Assembly (NCBI RefSeq): GCF_005503555.1
Contig: NZ_SCNG01000005.1
Span: forward strand, 248,001 to 312,000
Direction: 5' to 3'
Origin: Rudaea sp. 3F27F6
GTDB lineage: Bacteria > Pseudomonadota > Gammaproteobacteria > Xanthomonadales > Rhodanobacteraceae
Length of the DNA stretch: 64,000 nucleotides
The translations under genes and the position numbers were made by a program. Of this stretch, positions 8,114 through 17,635 are shown in pieces. Under the pieces are notes generated by a model. It was not told the origin of the DNA, did not search any database, and saw only the letters and a list, made by a program, of their open reading frames with translations. How positions within the stretch are numbered: position 1 is the stretch's first letter; every line of letters starts with the position of its first letter.

Positions 8114-10981
8114 ATGACTTCGCCGCCCCCAATGCACCGCACGATCTCGTCGGCCTCCGAGCCTGGCTCGGCGGACCGCGATTCCGCCAGGGCCTCCGAT
8201 TCCGCTTCGCAATTTCGTCGCGCCGACGCGACGGCGACGGGAGACGCTTATCAGGGCCACGGACACGGGCAGGACTGGTGGAGCCGCCTGAGCAATACCC
8301 AGGCGGACATGCTCAGGCCGCTGTCCGCGCAGCTTTTCGAAAAGCTCGACGACGCGTTGTTCGATCGCTCCGGTTCTTCTTTCCAGCAGTTCTTCGAGGG
8401 CATGCGCGTTCTGCGCAAGAACCGCGAAGCGCTGATCCAGGGTTGGTTCGACCGTCTCGACGAGGCATGGAAAAATCTGCGGCCGCAGGCGCCCGGTTCG
8501 TTTCGGCCGCGTCTGGTTTCCGCTGCGGGTGCCCCGGTCGATGCGAACGGCGGTTTCTCGCTGGTCGATGACGTCACGCTTGAGCGCAAGCTCGCGATCG
8601 AAAGCTCGATCGCACGCGGTGCATCCCTGTGCCGCATGGAGCTGCCGCCGCTGTGCCATCGCCTCACCGTGCTGCGCAAAGGTGTTGTAGTCGAGGCCGA
8701 CGAAGTGCCCGCGGCGCCGGCTCTGCTGGTGCAAACCTTCGCCAAGTCTCTCGACGAAGTGCCGAGCCTGCCGGTCGAGGTGGCCTTGGTCGTATTCAAG
8801 CTGTTCGACCGCGTCGTGGTGAGCACGGTCGAAGCAGGCTGCAAGGAACTCAATCGCATCCTCGTGCAAGGCGGCGTGGTGCCGCAGTGGAATTGGTCGC
8901 CGGCGGCGGCGCATCGGGCGGCGATGGCGCGCAGCAACCGGGCTATGCCGGCCGCGCCCGCGCCGCAGCGCGAGTCGTGGGAAGACCCCTCATGGCTGGA
9001 GACGGTGCCTGCGCTCGGCCCCGACCTGCATGATGCGTCTATGCCGCCGGGCGCGGATTTCGCCGCCGGCAATTTCGTCGTACCCAATCTCGAATTCGGC
9101 GCGGAAGGTTTTCCGAGCCCGGTCGAACAGGCGCGTCTGACCGCGACGGTGCGTGCGCTGCTCGAACATCGCCGCATGGCGCGCTATGCCACGGCATGGG
9201 CCCCCGGTGCCGGACATGCGCAGGCGATGCCGGGCGCTGCGGGACCGGCAATGCCGATGGGCGCGATGGCCGGCTGGAGTCCGGCTATGGCCGAGCCGGT
9301 GCCGCGCGCGCTCGAACTGCATACCTTGATGGAAGTGCTGGCGTCGCTGCCGCCGCCCAAGCTGCCGACCTCGTGGGTCGGTGAAGCGGAAGAGACCTGG
9401 GACCCCGGCATGCTCAAGCACGAGTTGAGCCGGACCCTGCTTCAACGCATGCCGCCCGGCGCGGCGACGAAGGCCGCGCCCGCTGCGGGCGCGCCAGAGT
9501 CTGCGAAGGACGGTCGCGCCGATCAGGCGGAAGTCCCGCTCGGCGAACACGAAGACGTCATCGATATGGTCGCGATGATGTTCAGCTACATTCAACAGGA
9601 TCAGGCTCTGCCTGCCGGCGTGCAGGCGCTGCTCGCGCGCCTGCAACTGCCGTATCTGCGCCTCGCCTTGGTCGATTCGCGCATGTTCACCGATGCCGGT
9701 CATCCGGCGCGCGCGCTGATGGATCGTCTTGCCGAGGTCGGCAAGAGCTGCACGCCCGGTAGCCCGATGCTCGCGGAAAAAATGCTGAAGATGCACGCGC
9801 TGGTCGGCCGCATCGTCGCGAACCACGATGTCGGTTATGCCTTCTTCGAGCGCGAATGGACGCAGTTCCGCACTTGGTCCGATGCGGTCGCCGAGCGCGC
9901 CGCGGCACGTGAGCGCGATCAGCTCACTGCCCTGGCGAATGCCAATCCGAAAGCACTGGCCGACGAAGCGCCTGCCGCGGCAACGTCTGCCGACGAAGCG
10001 ATCATCGATACGAAATCCGAGCCGCCGCTCGCCGAAGAGGCTGCGCCGGCCAAGCCGACAATGACGGCGAATGCGTCTGCCGAACAACTGGCCGAACGTT
10101 CACGTCTGCATCAGATCCGTCTCGCGGTGACCGCGCGCATGCACGGGCGCCTCGACGGCCGCGATATGCCCGAAGGGCTGCGCCATATCCTGTCGTTGCT
10201 TTGGGTGAATCGCCAGACGCGAATCTGCCAGCAGTACGGAGAGCGCTCTTACGAAGCGTCGTGGCTGGAGAGGCAACTCGACAGCGTCGTCGCTCTGTTG
10301 TCGGTCAAGCCGAGCACGAAGGCGCAGAACGATCTCGACCAGGATTGGCCCGGAATGGAACGCGCTTGGGGCGACGTGCTGGCCGAAGGGCCGGCGTCCG
10401 CCGAGGCGCGCGCGCGCTGGATCGCCATGTTCCGGCGCTGGGCCGAGGTTCGCACCGGCAAAACGGCTGCCGATCCCGCGCAGCAGTGGAATTGGCACGA
10501 AGGATTTACTGCTTCTGCCGACCCCGTGCATCCATCTGCGGTGGAGGATGTGCAATCGCTAGATGAGGTCGCAGAGGAATCGGCGCCCGCCGAGCCCTCC
10601 TCGCCGGCTGAAGCGGACGCGACGCCGGCGGCCGGACGCAGCTCCGCGTTCAAGATCAAGCCGATCCTGACCAAGCCGAGTCCGACGCGCTGGGCGATCG
10701 GTGACTGGATCGAGTTCAAGGACGAAGCGGGCGAGGGCGCTGCCGAGCCGAAGGCGAGCCGCGCCGGTCGCGGCAAAGTTTCCTGGATCGGCGCCTTCAC
10801 CGGGCGTACGATTTTGGTCAAGCCCGACGGCACGATCTGGCGGGAAGAAAGCCGTGTCGATCTGGACGATCTGCTCGATCGCGAACTGGCCTTTATCGTT
10901 CCGCGCGCATCGCTGTTCGATCGTTCGCTGCAGTCGATGTTCAGCAAGCTGCGCGACGGTGTCACGTCGGCGCTGTCCTGA
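8114..10981 (+). CDS. DUF1631 family protein
   Basis: This 955-residue soluble protein has its start at ATG 8114, behind GGAAAGAGA (8099-8107); a TTG at 8042 in frame is weaker. It matches the DUF1631 family in architecture: a helical N-terminal region (WWSRLSNTQADML, ALFDRSGSSFQQFFEGMRVL), a Pro/Ala-rich middle, a long helical block, and a conserved C-terminus with GDWIEFKD, GKVSWIGAFTGRTILVKPDG and IVPRASLFDRSLQSMF. The last part resembles the PilZ-like end of this family, so nucleotide binding is conceivable but unshown. Function is unknown. It is a single gene, flanked by gaps on both sides. Confidence 0.8.
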   Translation: MTSPPPMHRTISSASEPGSADRDSARASDSASQFRRADATATGDAYQGHGHGQDWWSRLSNTQADMLRPLSAQLFEKLDDALFDRSGSSFQQFFEGMRVLRKNREALIQGWFDRLDEAWKNLRPQAPGSFRPRLVSAAGAPVDANGGFSLVDDVTLERKLAIESSIARGASLCRMELPPLCHRLTVLRKGVVVEADEVPAAPALLVQTFAKSLDEVPSLPVEVALVVFKLFDRVVVSTVEAGCKELNRILVQGGVVPQWNWSPAAAHRAAMARSNRAMPAAPAPQRESWEDPSWLETVPALGPDLHDASMPPGADFAAGNFVVPNLEFGAEGFPSPVEQARLTATVRALLEHRRMARYATAWAPGAGHAQAMPGAAGPAMPMGAMAGWSPAMAEPVPRALELHTLMEVLASLPPPKLPTSWVGEAEETWDPGMLKHELSRTLLQRMPPGAATKAAPAAGAPESAKDGRADQAEVPLGEHEDVIDMVAMMFSYIQQDQALPAGVQALLARLQLPYLRLALVDSRMFTDAGHPARALMDRLAEVGKSCTPGSPMLAEKMLKMHALVGRIVANHDVGYAFFEREWTQFRTWSDAVAERAAARERDQLTALANANPKALADEAPAAATSADEAIIDTKSEPPLAEEAAPAKPTMTANASAEQLAERSRLHQIRLAVTARMHGRLDGRDMPEGLRHILSLLWVNRQTRICQQYGERSYEASWLERQLDSVVALLSVKPSTKAQNDLDQDWPGMERAWGDVLAEGPASAEARARWIAMFRRWAEVRTGKTAADPAQQWNWHEGFTASADPVHPSAVEDVQSLDEVAEESAPAEPSSPAEADATPAAGRSSAFKIKPILTKPSPTRWAIGDWIEFKDEAGEGAAEPKASRAGRGKVSWIGAFTGRTILVKPDGTIWREESRVDLDDLLDRELAFIVPRASLFDRSLQSMFSKLRDGVTSALS

Positions 10982-11453
10982 CGATTCGATTCGAGTCTCT
11001 CTTGCTCTGACGGTTCCGCGCGTCTGACGCGCGGACGTCGCTGCGTGCGCGGTGCCCTTGCCGTGCGCCACTTCTCCATGGATCAAACGGATACCGATCG
11101 CGGCTACATGCCCGCGCGTTTCGCCGCACCGGTCTGCGCGAGGTTTGATAAACGTTGTCATCGCCACGCCGAAAAGGTCCGAAGATTCTTGAGTGTTCGC
11201 ATATGGCTAAAACGATGAACTTCAATATTTATTAATAGGGACAATCAATTATTGAATTCTTCGGGACTGAAACCGAATTCACTGAAAGCGTGAAAATCGT
11301 CTGATAACGTTGTCATTCGGGGGCATAAGAACAAGCAGTCAGTACGCAAGACCAAAGGCGACGGCGAAGCCAAGGAAGCTCGCCGGCTGGAGTGCGTCGA
11401 CGGAGTCGGCAGGTGGTTCTTCGTTCTGTCACTCGATAATCCCGGAGGCATTC
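10982..11453. other. 472-base gap before the chitinase gene
   Basis: It holds a hairpin at 11016-11034 just after the DUF1631 stop and an AT-rich patch around 11205-11290 that may include the chitinase promoter. No gene is visible; frames here are Arg-rich shadows. Confidence 0.45.
11016..11034 (+). terminator. Hairpin after the DUF1631 gene
   Basis: The perfect 8-bp stem CCGCGCGT/ACGCGCGG has a 3-base loop and lies 35 bases after the stop. There is no T-run, so termination is uncertain. Confidence 0.4.
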
Positions 11454-13010
11454 ATGTCTGTACAACTGAAACGACTCGCTTTGGGCAATGCACTAGGAAT
11501 GGCCTTGGCGTCCGCCGGCCTCATCAGCATCGCGCCGATCGGCGCGGCGCATGCGGCCGGCGCTGCAGCATCGGCCTGCGCTGCGGCGTGGAACGCCGGC
11601 ACGGTTTATACCGGCGGCAATACCGCAAGCGAAAACGGCGTGAACTATCAAGCGAACTGGTGGACGCGCGGCGACGATCCCGCGACGAACAGCGGCGCCA
11701 GCGGCAGTGGTAAGCCGTGGACATCGCTGGGTGCATGCGGAGAAACGCCGACGCCCACGCCTACTCCGACACCCACGCCGACCCCGACGCCCACACCCAC
11801 GCCGACTCCAACTCCTTCGGGCAACTGCAACCCGGCCTGGGTCGCAACGACGGCTTATTCGGGCGGAGCGCAGGTCAGTGAAAGCGGCGTCAACTACAAG
11901 GCGAACTGGTGGACGCAGGGCAACGATCCGGCGACCAGCAGTGGCCCGAGCGGCAGCGGCCAGCCGTGGACATCGGAAGGCAGCTGCAGCGGTTCGCCGA
12001 CACCGACTCCCACGCCAACGCCCACACCGACTCCTACGCCGACACCCACGCCCACGCCGAGCGGCCTGGTGTTCAGTCCGTACAAGGACATCACGATCAA
12101 TCTCGACTGGAACACCAACATCATGCACACGGCGATCACCGGCACGTCGATTCCGGTCGTCGGCACGGGCAGCCTGGTATCGACGCAGGTGCCGAATCTC
12201 GGTGCGATCACCCTGGCTTTCGCCACCGGCAGTTGCGGCAGCGAAAACTGGGGCGGCGTCGGCGCGGACAGTTTCGCCACTGCGAACGTGTCGGCCCTGG
12301 TCAACGCCGGAGTGAACTACATCGTCTCGACCGGCGGCGCCGCGGGCACGTTCTCCTGCGCCAGTCAGTCGGGCATGAGCACGTTCCTGCAGCGCTACGC
12401 ATCGTCGCGCTTGATCGGCGTCGACTTCGACATCGAAGGCGGCCAGTCATCGACCGATATCGCTAACCTGGTCGCTCAGGTGAAGTGGGCGGAATCGCAG
12501 TATCCGAATCTGCGTTTCTCGTTCACGCTGGCCACTCTGGCTGCGAGCGACGGCAGCTACGGTGGGCTCAACACACTCGGCGACACGACGGTAAACGCGA
12601 TCAAGAATGCCGGCCTGTCCAACTACACGATCAACCTGATGGTCATGGACTACGGCGGCGCGTCGTCGGGCGTCTGTGTCGTTGCCGGAGGTGTCTGCGA
12701 CATGGGCCAGTCGGCGATCCAGGCGGCCGTCAATTTGCAGCACAGCTACGGGATTCCGCTCAGCAAGATCGAGCTGACTCCGATGATCGGCGTCAATGAC
12801 GTGTCGAGCGAAACGTTCACCATCGCCAACGTCGACACGATCGTCTCCTACGCGGCGGCGAACGGGTTGGCCGGGTTGCACTTCTGGTCGCTCGACCGTG
12901 ACACGCCATGTCCGAGCCCGACCAGCACCGCATCGTCGACCTGCAATTCGGTCAACGGCAGCATGGTGCTGCAGTACACCGATCGTTTCCTCAGCGATCT
13001 CGGTCGTTAG
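11454..13010 (+). CDS. Secreted GH18 chitinase with two chitin-binding modules
   Basis: The 518-residue protein has its start at ATG 11454, behind GGAGG (11444-11448). A Sec signal peptide ends near AAHAAGA. Two copies of a CBM5/12-like module (about residues 40-95 and 122-181) each show W, NGVNY or SGVNY, ANWW and GKPW or GQPW. They are joined to each other and to the catalytic domain by Thr-Pro linkers (25 and 21 residues). The GH18 domain (about 203-518) has the catalytic signature GVDFDIEGG, with Glu328 as proton donor, and later LMVMDYGG and LHFWSLDRD, typical of the barrel. It would hydrolyse chitin outside the cell. No chitin transport genes are adjacent. Confidence 0.93.
   Translation: MSVQLKRLALGNALGMALASAGLISIAPIGAAHAAGAAASACAAAWNAGTVYTGGNTASENGVNYQANWWTRGDDPATNSGASGSGKPWTSLGACGETPTPTPTPTPTPTPTPTPTPTPTPSGNCNPAWVATTAYSGGAQVSESGVNYKANWWTQGNDPATSSGPSGSGQPWTSEGSCSGSPTPTPTPTPTPTPTPTPTPTPSGLVFSPYKDITINLDWNTNIMHTAITGTSIPVVGTGSLVSTQVPNLGAITLAFATGSCGSENWGGVGADSFATANVSALVNAGVNYIVSTGGAAGTFSCASQSGMSTFLQRYASSRLIGVDFDIEGGQSSTDIANLVAQVKWAESQYPNLRFSFTLATLAASDGSYGGLNTLGDTTVNAIKNAGLSNYTINLMVMDYGGASSGVCVVAGGVCDMGQSAIQAAVNLQHSYGIPLSKIELTPMIGVNDVSSETFTIANVDTIVSYAAANGLAGLHFWSLDRDTPCPSPTSTASSTCNSVNGSMVLQYTDRFLSDLGR
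11745..11816 (+). repeat. Thr-Pro linker minisatellite 1
   Basis: Twelve in-frame 6-base units encode Thr-Pro between the two chitin-binding modules. Synonymous third positions vary between units. Confidence 0.8.
11997..12059 (+). repeat. Thr-Pro linker minisatellite 2
   Basis: A second in-frame Thr-Pro repeat block of about ten units links chitin-binding module 2 to the catalytic domain. Confidence 0.8.
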
Positions 13011-13019
13011 TCGCTGCAT

Positions 13020-13049
13020 GGACATCGCGCGAGGATGTGCGCGATGTCC
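13020..13049. terminator. Hairpin between convergent genes
   Basis: The perfect 11-bp inverted repeat GGACATCGCGC / GCGCGATGTCC has an 8-base loop. It lies 10 bases after the chitinase stop and 71 bases from the convergent SH3-gene stop, so it could serve both strands. No T-run. Confidence 0.55.
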
Positions 13050-13119
13050 GCCATATCGGCACCCGGCGGCTTCGGCCTGCCAGGTGCCTTAGTGAAACGA
13101 CTTCCGCTTGCGAACGCCG

Positions 13120-13827
13120 TCAGTTGTTCTGTTGCGCGGGCCGCGTCTGCGGGCGCGGCGGCGGGCGTCCGTTGTTCGAGTCGCCGGGGCGCGGGCGGTT
13201 GCCGCCGTTGCCGGGATTCGGCAGCGGTCTTCCGCCTGGGCCGACGCCGCCCGGTGGGCGTGGCGGCGGTGTGGTAACCGGCGGCCGGCCTCCCGGTCCA
13301 TTGCCGCCGGGTGGGCGCGGCCGCGGCGGTGGCGGGCGCCAGTCGCCCGGCGGGCGTCCTCCGCCCCACGGCGGCCGCTGCGGCGGGCGCATCGAGGGCG
13401 GTCGCGGCGGCAACGGGCGATAGATCGGCCGATGGTCGATCCAGTAGCCGCGGTTGCGGTACCACGGCCGCGACGGATAGTAGCTGTCCCAATACGCGCC
13501 GAGCGAAAAGCTCACGACCGGAATGCCGAGCTGCGGCCCGTTGCCGTCGAGATAGACCGTCTCGTTGTTGTTCTGGACGAACTGCAAATATTGCGCGTAG
13601 ATCCAGCCGCGGTCGGCGCCGACCAACACGTCGCACCAGGAATAGCCTTCGACGCAGCCCTGCACCTGCAGGCCGGTCCATCTCGGCACCACGGTGACCG
13701 CCGGATACTCGGTGCCCGGGCCGCTGCGCAGGTTCACGTCGGCATTGACGTAGGCGTCGGCGGCGAAGACGGACAGCGAGGTGCACAGCAACAGAACGGA
13801 AAGGACGAGTTTCGATACGAGGCGCAT
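13120..13827 (-). CDS. Secreted SH3-domain protein with proline-rich tail
   Basis: The 235-residue protein has its start at ATG 13827, behind GGGGAG. A signal peptide ends at VFAA (about residue 23). Residues 24-95 form a bacterial SH3 domain (NADVNLRSGPGTEYPAV, WCDV, GWIYAQYLQ), known to bind cell-wall peptides or other partners. The second half is extremely rich in Pro, Gly and Arg (PPRPPG-type repeats) and likely disordered. No catalytic domain is present. Function unknown, presumably envelope-associated. It sits alone, convergent with the chitinase. Confidence 0.8.
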   Translation of the reverse strand: MRLVSKLVLSVLLLCTSLSVFAADAYVNADVNLRSGPGTEYPAVTVVPRWTGLQVQGCVEGYSWCDVLVGADRGWIYAQYLQFVQNNNETVYLDGNGPQLGIPVVSFSLGAYWDSYYPSRPWYRNRGYWIDHRPIYRPLPPRPPSMRPPQRPPWGGGRPPGDWRPPPPRPRPPGGNGPGGRPPVTTPPPRPPGGVGPGGRPLPNPGNGGNRPRPGDSNNGRPPPRPQTRPAQQNN

Positions 13828-13931
13828 ACGGGACTCCCCATCATGGCGACGCTTCATGGTAGCGCTTTCGGCGGCGCCGAATGTGCACAACCTCGCCGAA
13901 TCGCAAACGGAGTCTGCGGAACCGAACGCGT

Positions 13932-14621
13932 CTAGCCGACGCGCAGCACGCTGCTCTGCTCGTACCAGTCGCCGAGCACGATGCGCTCGGCTGCGTTGCC
14001 GTCGAGCGCGAAGGCATGCGTGGCCGGTCGGTGCGTATGACCGTGGATCAGTTTGTGCACTCGGTGTTCGCGCATCGCTGCTTCGACCGCGCCTTGGTTG
14101 ACGTCCATGATTTCCATTTTGGCCGTGGACGTGTGCTTGCGGCTTTCACCGCGCGCCTGTGCGGCGAAAGCGCGGCGCTCGGCCAGCGGCTTGGCGAGGA
14201 ACTGCTGCTGCCAGCGCGGATCGCGCACGAGCGAACGGAATTTCTGATATTCGACGTCGTCCGTGCAGAGCGTATCGCCGTGCATCAGCAGCACGCGCTC
14301 GCCGCCGAGTTCGATCACGGTCGGATCGGCGAGCAGGGTCATGCCTGCGCGCGCCGCGTAGTCCGCGCCGAGCAGGAAATCGCGATTGCCGTGCATGAAA
14401 TAGACGGGGACGCCCGCGTCGCTCAGCGCGCGCGTCGCCTGTGCGATGCGCGCGGGCAGGGCGGCATCGTCGTCGTCGCCGATCCAGCTTTCAAACAGGT
14501 CGCCGAGGATGTAGAGCGCGTCGGCATCGCGTGCTTCGCCGGCGAGCAGCTCGACATACGCGTCGACGATCTGCGGACGCACCTCGTCGAGGTGCAGGTC
14601 GGAAATGAACAGCGTGGTCAT
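13932..14621 (-). CDS. lpxH: UDP-2,3-diacylglucosamine diphosphatase
   Basis: At 229 residues this is a normal length for LpxH. It hydrolyses UDP-2,3-diacylglucosamine to lipid X and UMP in lipid A synthesis, at the inner face of the cytoplasmic membrane. The metallophosphoesterase motifs are in order: DLHLD (8-12), GDLFE, GNRD (in MHGNRDFLLG), HGD (in MHGDTLC) and HGHTH near residue 195. It is followed on the same strand by a long gap; the upstream neighbour is the periplasmic cyclophilin gene, 46 bases away, so the two are likely co-transcribed. Confidence 0.93.
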   Translation of the reverse strand: MTTLFISDLHLDEVRPQIVDAYVELLAGEARDADALYILGDLFESWIGDDDDAALPARIAQATRALSDAGVPVYFMHGNRDFLLGADYAARAGMTLLADPTVIELGGERVLLMHGDTLCTDDVEYQKFRSLVRDPRWQQQFLAKPLAERRAFAAQARGESRKHTSTAKMEIMDVNQGAVEAAMREHRVHKLIHGHTHRPATHAFALDGNAAERIVLGDWYEQSSVLRVG

Positions 14622-14667
14622 CGACGGAAGCTCGCGACGCCGACCGTGGCCGGCGTCGCGCGGCGGC

Positions 14668-15339
14668 TTACGGCAGCAGGTCGACCTTGTCGATCGTCAC
14701 CGGCGTCGTCGGCACGTCGCTCGGCAGCGGGCCGGCGGCGCCGGTCGGCACGGCGGCGATCTTGTCGACCACGTCCTGGCCCTTGACCACCTTGGCGAAC
14801 ACGGCATAGCCCCAGGTCATGCCGTTGGTCTCGGCGGTGAAGTCGAGGCGCTTGTTGTCGACCACGTTGATGAAGAACTGCGCGGCGGCCGAATGCGGGT
14901 CGCCCGTGCGCGCCATCGACACGGTGTACTTGAGGTTGGATACGCCGTTGTTTGCCTCGTTGCGGATCGGCGCGCGCGTGCGCTTGAGCTGCAGGTCCTT
15001 GGTGAAGCCGCCGCCCTGAACCATGAAGCCCGGGATCACGCGGTGGAACACGGTGCCGTTGTAGAAACCTTCCTTCGCATACTGGAGGAAATTTTCGACC
15101 GACTTCGGCGCCTTGTCCGCGAGCAGTTCGATCGTGATGTCGCCCTGGCTGGTGTGCAGCACGGCTTTGCTCGCGGCCGCGGTAGCGGGCGTCGCGGCGG
15201 TGTTTGCTGCGGGCTTGTTCGCCGGCGCGGTGGCGGCAGGTTTTGCTGCAGCGGATTTGGCCGGGGCGGCCGGTGCCTGGGCGAATGCGAGCGGCGCGGC
15301 GAGAAGAAGAGCGAAGCTGAGCAGCAGATGTTTGGTCAT
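14668..15339 (-). CDS. ppiA: Periplasmic peptidyl-prolyl cis-trans isomerase (cyclophilin)
   Basis: The 223-residue protein has its start at ATG 15339 with GGAG upstream. A signal peptide ends at LAFAQA, then an Ala/Pro/Lys-rich linker of about 30 residues leads into a cyclophilin domain: FYNGTVFHRVIPGFMVQGG (catalytic Arg), AAAQFFINVVDN and VFAKVVKGQDVVDKI. It speeds proline isomerisation in folding periplasmic and outer-membrane proteins. The Ala-rich linker is an unusual insertion relative to E. coli PpiA. Likely in one unit with lpxH. Confidence 0.9.
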   Translation of the reverse strand: MTKHLLLSFALLLAAPLAFAQAPAAPAKSAAAKPAATAPANKPAANTAATPATAAASKAVLHTSQGDITIELLADKAPKSVENFLQYAKEGFYNGTVFHRVIPGFMVQGGGFTKDLQLKRTRAPIRNEANNGVSNLKYTVSMARTGDPHSAAAQFFINVVDNKRLDFTAETNGMTWGYAVFAKVVKGQDVVDKIAAVPTGAAGPLPSDVPTTPVTIDKVDLLP

Positions 15340-15410
15340 GAACGAAACTCCAGGTGCGAAGGCCGCCATGATAGCGGCATGCAAAGGATGCGCACAGTCG
15401 CGCGTGCCGG

Positions 15411-16016
15411 TTACGGATGCGTTTGCGGCCGCTGCGGATCGTCCAACGCGATGCCTTGCCGGCACAACGGGCAGTCGTCGGGCTGCCACAGATCGAATCC
15501 GCGCTGCGCCAGCGTTTCCACGGCTAGGCCCTGGGCGGCGAAATACGTCGTTGCCGCATCGCCGAGAACGAGCAGCGCGCCGATCGCGCCGACGGAAGCG
15601 CCCGCCTCGGTGAGCGCCGCGATCGTCGCGCGCGTCGACGAGCCTGCGCTGATCACGTCGTCGACGACGGCGACGTGCTTGCCGCGCGCATGTACGGTCA
15701 ATCCGCGCGGCAGCCGGTATTGCGCTTGATACAAACCGGAGTCGGCGGCGTTTGAAACAAGTTCGGTGTAGTAGAACTCGGCACCGAGAGCGGCGGCGAC
15801 GGCCTGGGCGAGAAACGCGCCGCCGAGGAGCGGGCCGCAGACGACCGAGACGGAATGCGGACGCAGCTTGTCCGCGAGTGCCGCGGCGAATGCAGCGGTT
15901 CGCGCCGGGTCTACGAACAAGGCATCGAGCATCAGCCAGACGTCAGTGTGCAAGCCGGATTCGAGCAGGAAATGGCCCCGCCGTTCCGGCACGGCGAGCG
16001 AAGAAATGGGCGTCAT
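15411..16016 (-). CDS. Phosphoribosyltransferase family protein (orotate phosphoribosyltransferase-like)
   Basis: The 201-residue protein carries the PRPP-binding signature VAVVDDVISAGSSTRAT (about 115-131) and the type I PRTase fold pattern (CGPLLGGAFLA, YYTE). N-terminal FLLESGLHTDVWL resembles PyrE, which joins orotate to PRPP. It is shorter than many PyrE proteins and ends in a Cys-containing tail (DDCPLCRQG), so substrate assignment is tentative. It lies between cyclophilin and exopolyphosphatase on the same strand, 10 bases after ppx. Confidence 0.75.
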   Translation of the reverse strand: MTPISSLAVPERRGHFLLESGLHTDVWLMLDALFVDPARTAAFAAALADKLRPHSVSVVCGPLLGGAFLAQAVAAALGAEFYYTELVSNAADSGLYQAQYRLPRGLTVHARGKHVAVVDDVISAGSSTRATIAALTEAGASVGAIGALLVLGDAATTYFAAQGLAVETLAQRGFDLWQPDDCPLCRQGIALDDPQRPQTHP

Positions 16017-16026
16017 GCGGAGGATT

Positions 16027-17559
16027 CTACGCCGCGAGCTTCTCGCCGGTCTTCACCTGCAGCTTGATGTCGAGATGCTTGAGATAGTCGCGCTCCTGTT
16101 CGAGATCGGTGCGCGTCAGCGGATGCGCGTCGAGCCACGCTTCGGGCAGGCGCAGTTGCAGGGTGCGGTCTTCGAGTTTGAGGGTGAGTTGCGGCAGCGG
16201 CTCGGCCTTGCGCGCGCGTTGCAGCAGCACGGCGAGGCGCAGTAGCGCGGTGACGCGCGCGGTCGAGCGGCGCAGGCGCTCGGGCGCGATGTCGATGATG
16301 CTCTGATCGGGCTTGCGCCGGTGGCAGCGCAGGATGATCGCGAGGACGATCTGCTCGTGGCGGGCGAAGCCGGCGAGGTCGGAGTTCTCGACGATATAGG
16401 CGCCGTGCACGTGGTGTTGGCTGTGCGCAATGGCGAGGCCGATCTCGTGGATACGCGCGGCCCAGGCGAGCCAGTCGCGTTCGTCGTGGCCGAGCTGCCA
16501 GTCCACCGCGATCGAATCGAATAGCGCGTTCGCGGTCGCCTCGACGCGGTCCGCGTGGGCACGGTCGACGCCGTAGCGGTGAGCGAGCGCGTCGATGCTC
16601 GCCGTGCGCGGATCGCGATGCTCGGCGCGGCCGATCATGTCGTAGAGCAGGCCCTCGCGCATCGCCGTTTCGCAGACGCGCATCTGGCGGATGTCGAGGG
16701 CGTTGAATGCGGCTTCGAGAATCGCCACGCCGCCGGCGAACACGCCGACGCGGTCCTCGGCGAGGCCGGGCAGACGGATGCGGTCGATGCTGCCCGCGGC
16801 GAGCAGGGCGTCGCGGATTTTTTCCACGGCGACGCGCGAAATGCCGGTGTCGCTCCAGCCGCAGGCCTGGGCGACGTTGCCGATCGCCTTGGCCGTGCCG
16901 CTCGAACCGATCGTCTCGCTCCAGCCGTGCGCGCGGTAGTCGGCGGCGAACTGCTGCAGCTCGACCGAGATTTCGCTCTGCGCGCGCTGCCAGCGCTTGG
17001 CGCTGAGCTTGCCGTCGTCGAAGAAGCGCATCGTGCTCGCGACGCAGCCCATCTGCAGGCTTTCTTTCTCCAGCGCGTCGAAGCGCTGGCCGATGATGAA
17101 TTCGGTGCTGCCGCCGCCGATGTCGATGACCAGGCGGCGCTCGGAGGACTCGGGAATGCCGTGAGCGACGCCGAGATAGATCAGGCGCGCTTCCTCGCGG
17201 CCCGAGACGACCTCGATCGGATGGCCGAGCGCGTCTTCCGCAGGCACGAGAAAAGTGCCCGGCACGGCGAGGCGGCGCACGGTGTTGGTCGCCACCGCGC
17301 GCACGCGCTCGGACGGCAGGCCCGACAGGCGCTGGCCGAAACGCGCAAGGCAAGCCAGCGCGCGGTCGCGGCGCGCATCGTCGAGGCTGCCGTCGGGGCG
17401 CAGGCCGGCGGCCATGCGCACGCTGTCGCGCAGGCGGTCGATCACGCGCAGTTCGCCGTGCTCGTAGCGCGCGACGACGAGATGAAAACTGTTCGAGCCC
17501 ATGTCCACCGCGGCGAGCAGCTCGCCGTTGCGGATTTCCTGGTTGCGGCTGTTGCTCAC
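16027..17559 (-). CDS. ppx: Exopolyphosphatase (Ppx/GppA family)
   Basis: Read from a GTG at 17559 the protein has 510 residues, the usual Ppx length. Translating further upstream gives an Arg/Ser-rich stretch unlike the family. Motifs: AAVDMGSNSFHLVVA at the start (phosphate loop), VIDIGGGSTEFIIG and the C-terminal HD-like region (AARIHEIGLAIAHSQHHVHG). It releases phosphate from the ends of polyphosphate chains; GppA-like pppGpp hydrolysis is the alternative. The gene is followed at 10 bases by the phosphoribosyltransferase gene. Confidence 0.9.
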   Translation of the reverse strand: MSNSRNQEIRNGELLAAVDMGSNSFHLVVARYEHGELRVIDRLRDSVRMAAGLRPDGSLDDARRDRALACLARFGQRLSGLPSERVRAVATNTVRRLAVPGTFLVPAEDALGHPIEVVSGREEARLIYLGVAHGIPESSERRLVIDIGGGSTEFIIGQRFDALEKESLQMGCVASTMRFFDDGKLSAKRWQRAQSEISVELQQFAADYRAHGWSETIGSSGTAKAIGNVAQACGWSDTGISRVAVEKIRDALLAAGSIDRIRLPGLAEDRVGVFAGGVAILEAAFNALDIRQMRVCETAMREGLLYDMIGRAEHRDPRTASIDALAHRYGVDRAHADRVEATANALFDSIAVDWQLGHDERDWLAWAARIHEIGLAIAHSQHHVHGAYIVENSDLAGFARHEQIVLAIILRCHRRKPDQSIIDIAPERLRRSTARVTALLRLAVLLQRARKAEPLPQLTLKLEDRTLQLRLPEAWLDAHPLTRTDLEQERDYLKHLDIKLQVKTGEKLAA

Positions 17560-17635
17560 TCTGAGGGCTTCCCGATGCTTTCGCTGCGCAAGATCGCAAA
17601 TCGTAGCGGGCGAATGCAAGCGAATTATGACAATC

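Noticed and set aside
11745-12059. Short regular repeats resembling an array
   Set aside because: Six-base in-frame units without spacers encode Thr-Pro linkers; not CRISPR.
16013-17599. Second long minus-strand frame overlapping ppx
   Set aside because: Arg/Pro/Ala-rich translation out of frame with a clear exopolyphosphatase.
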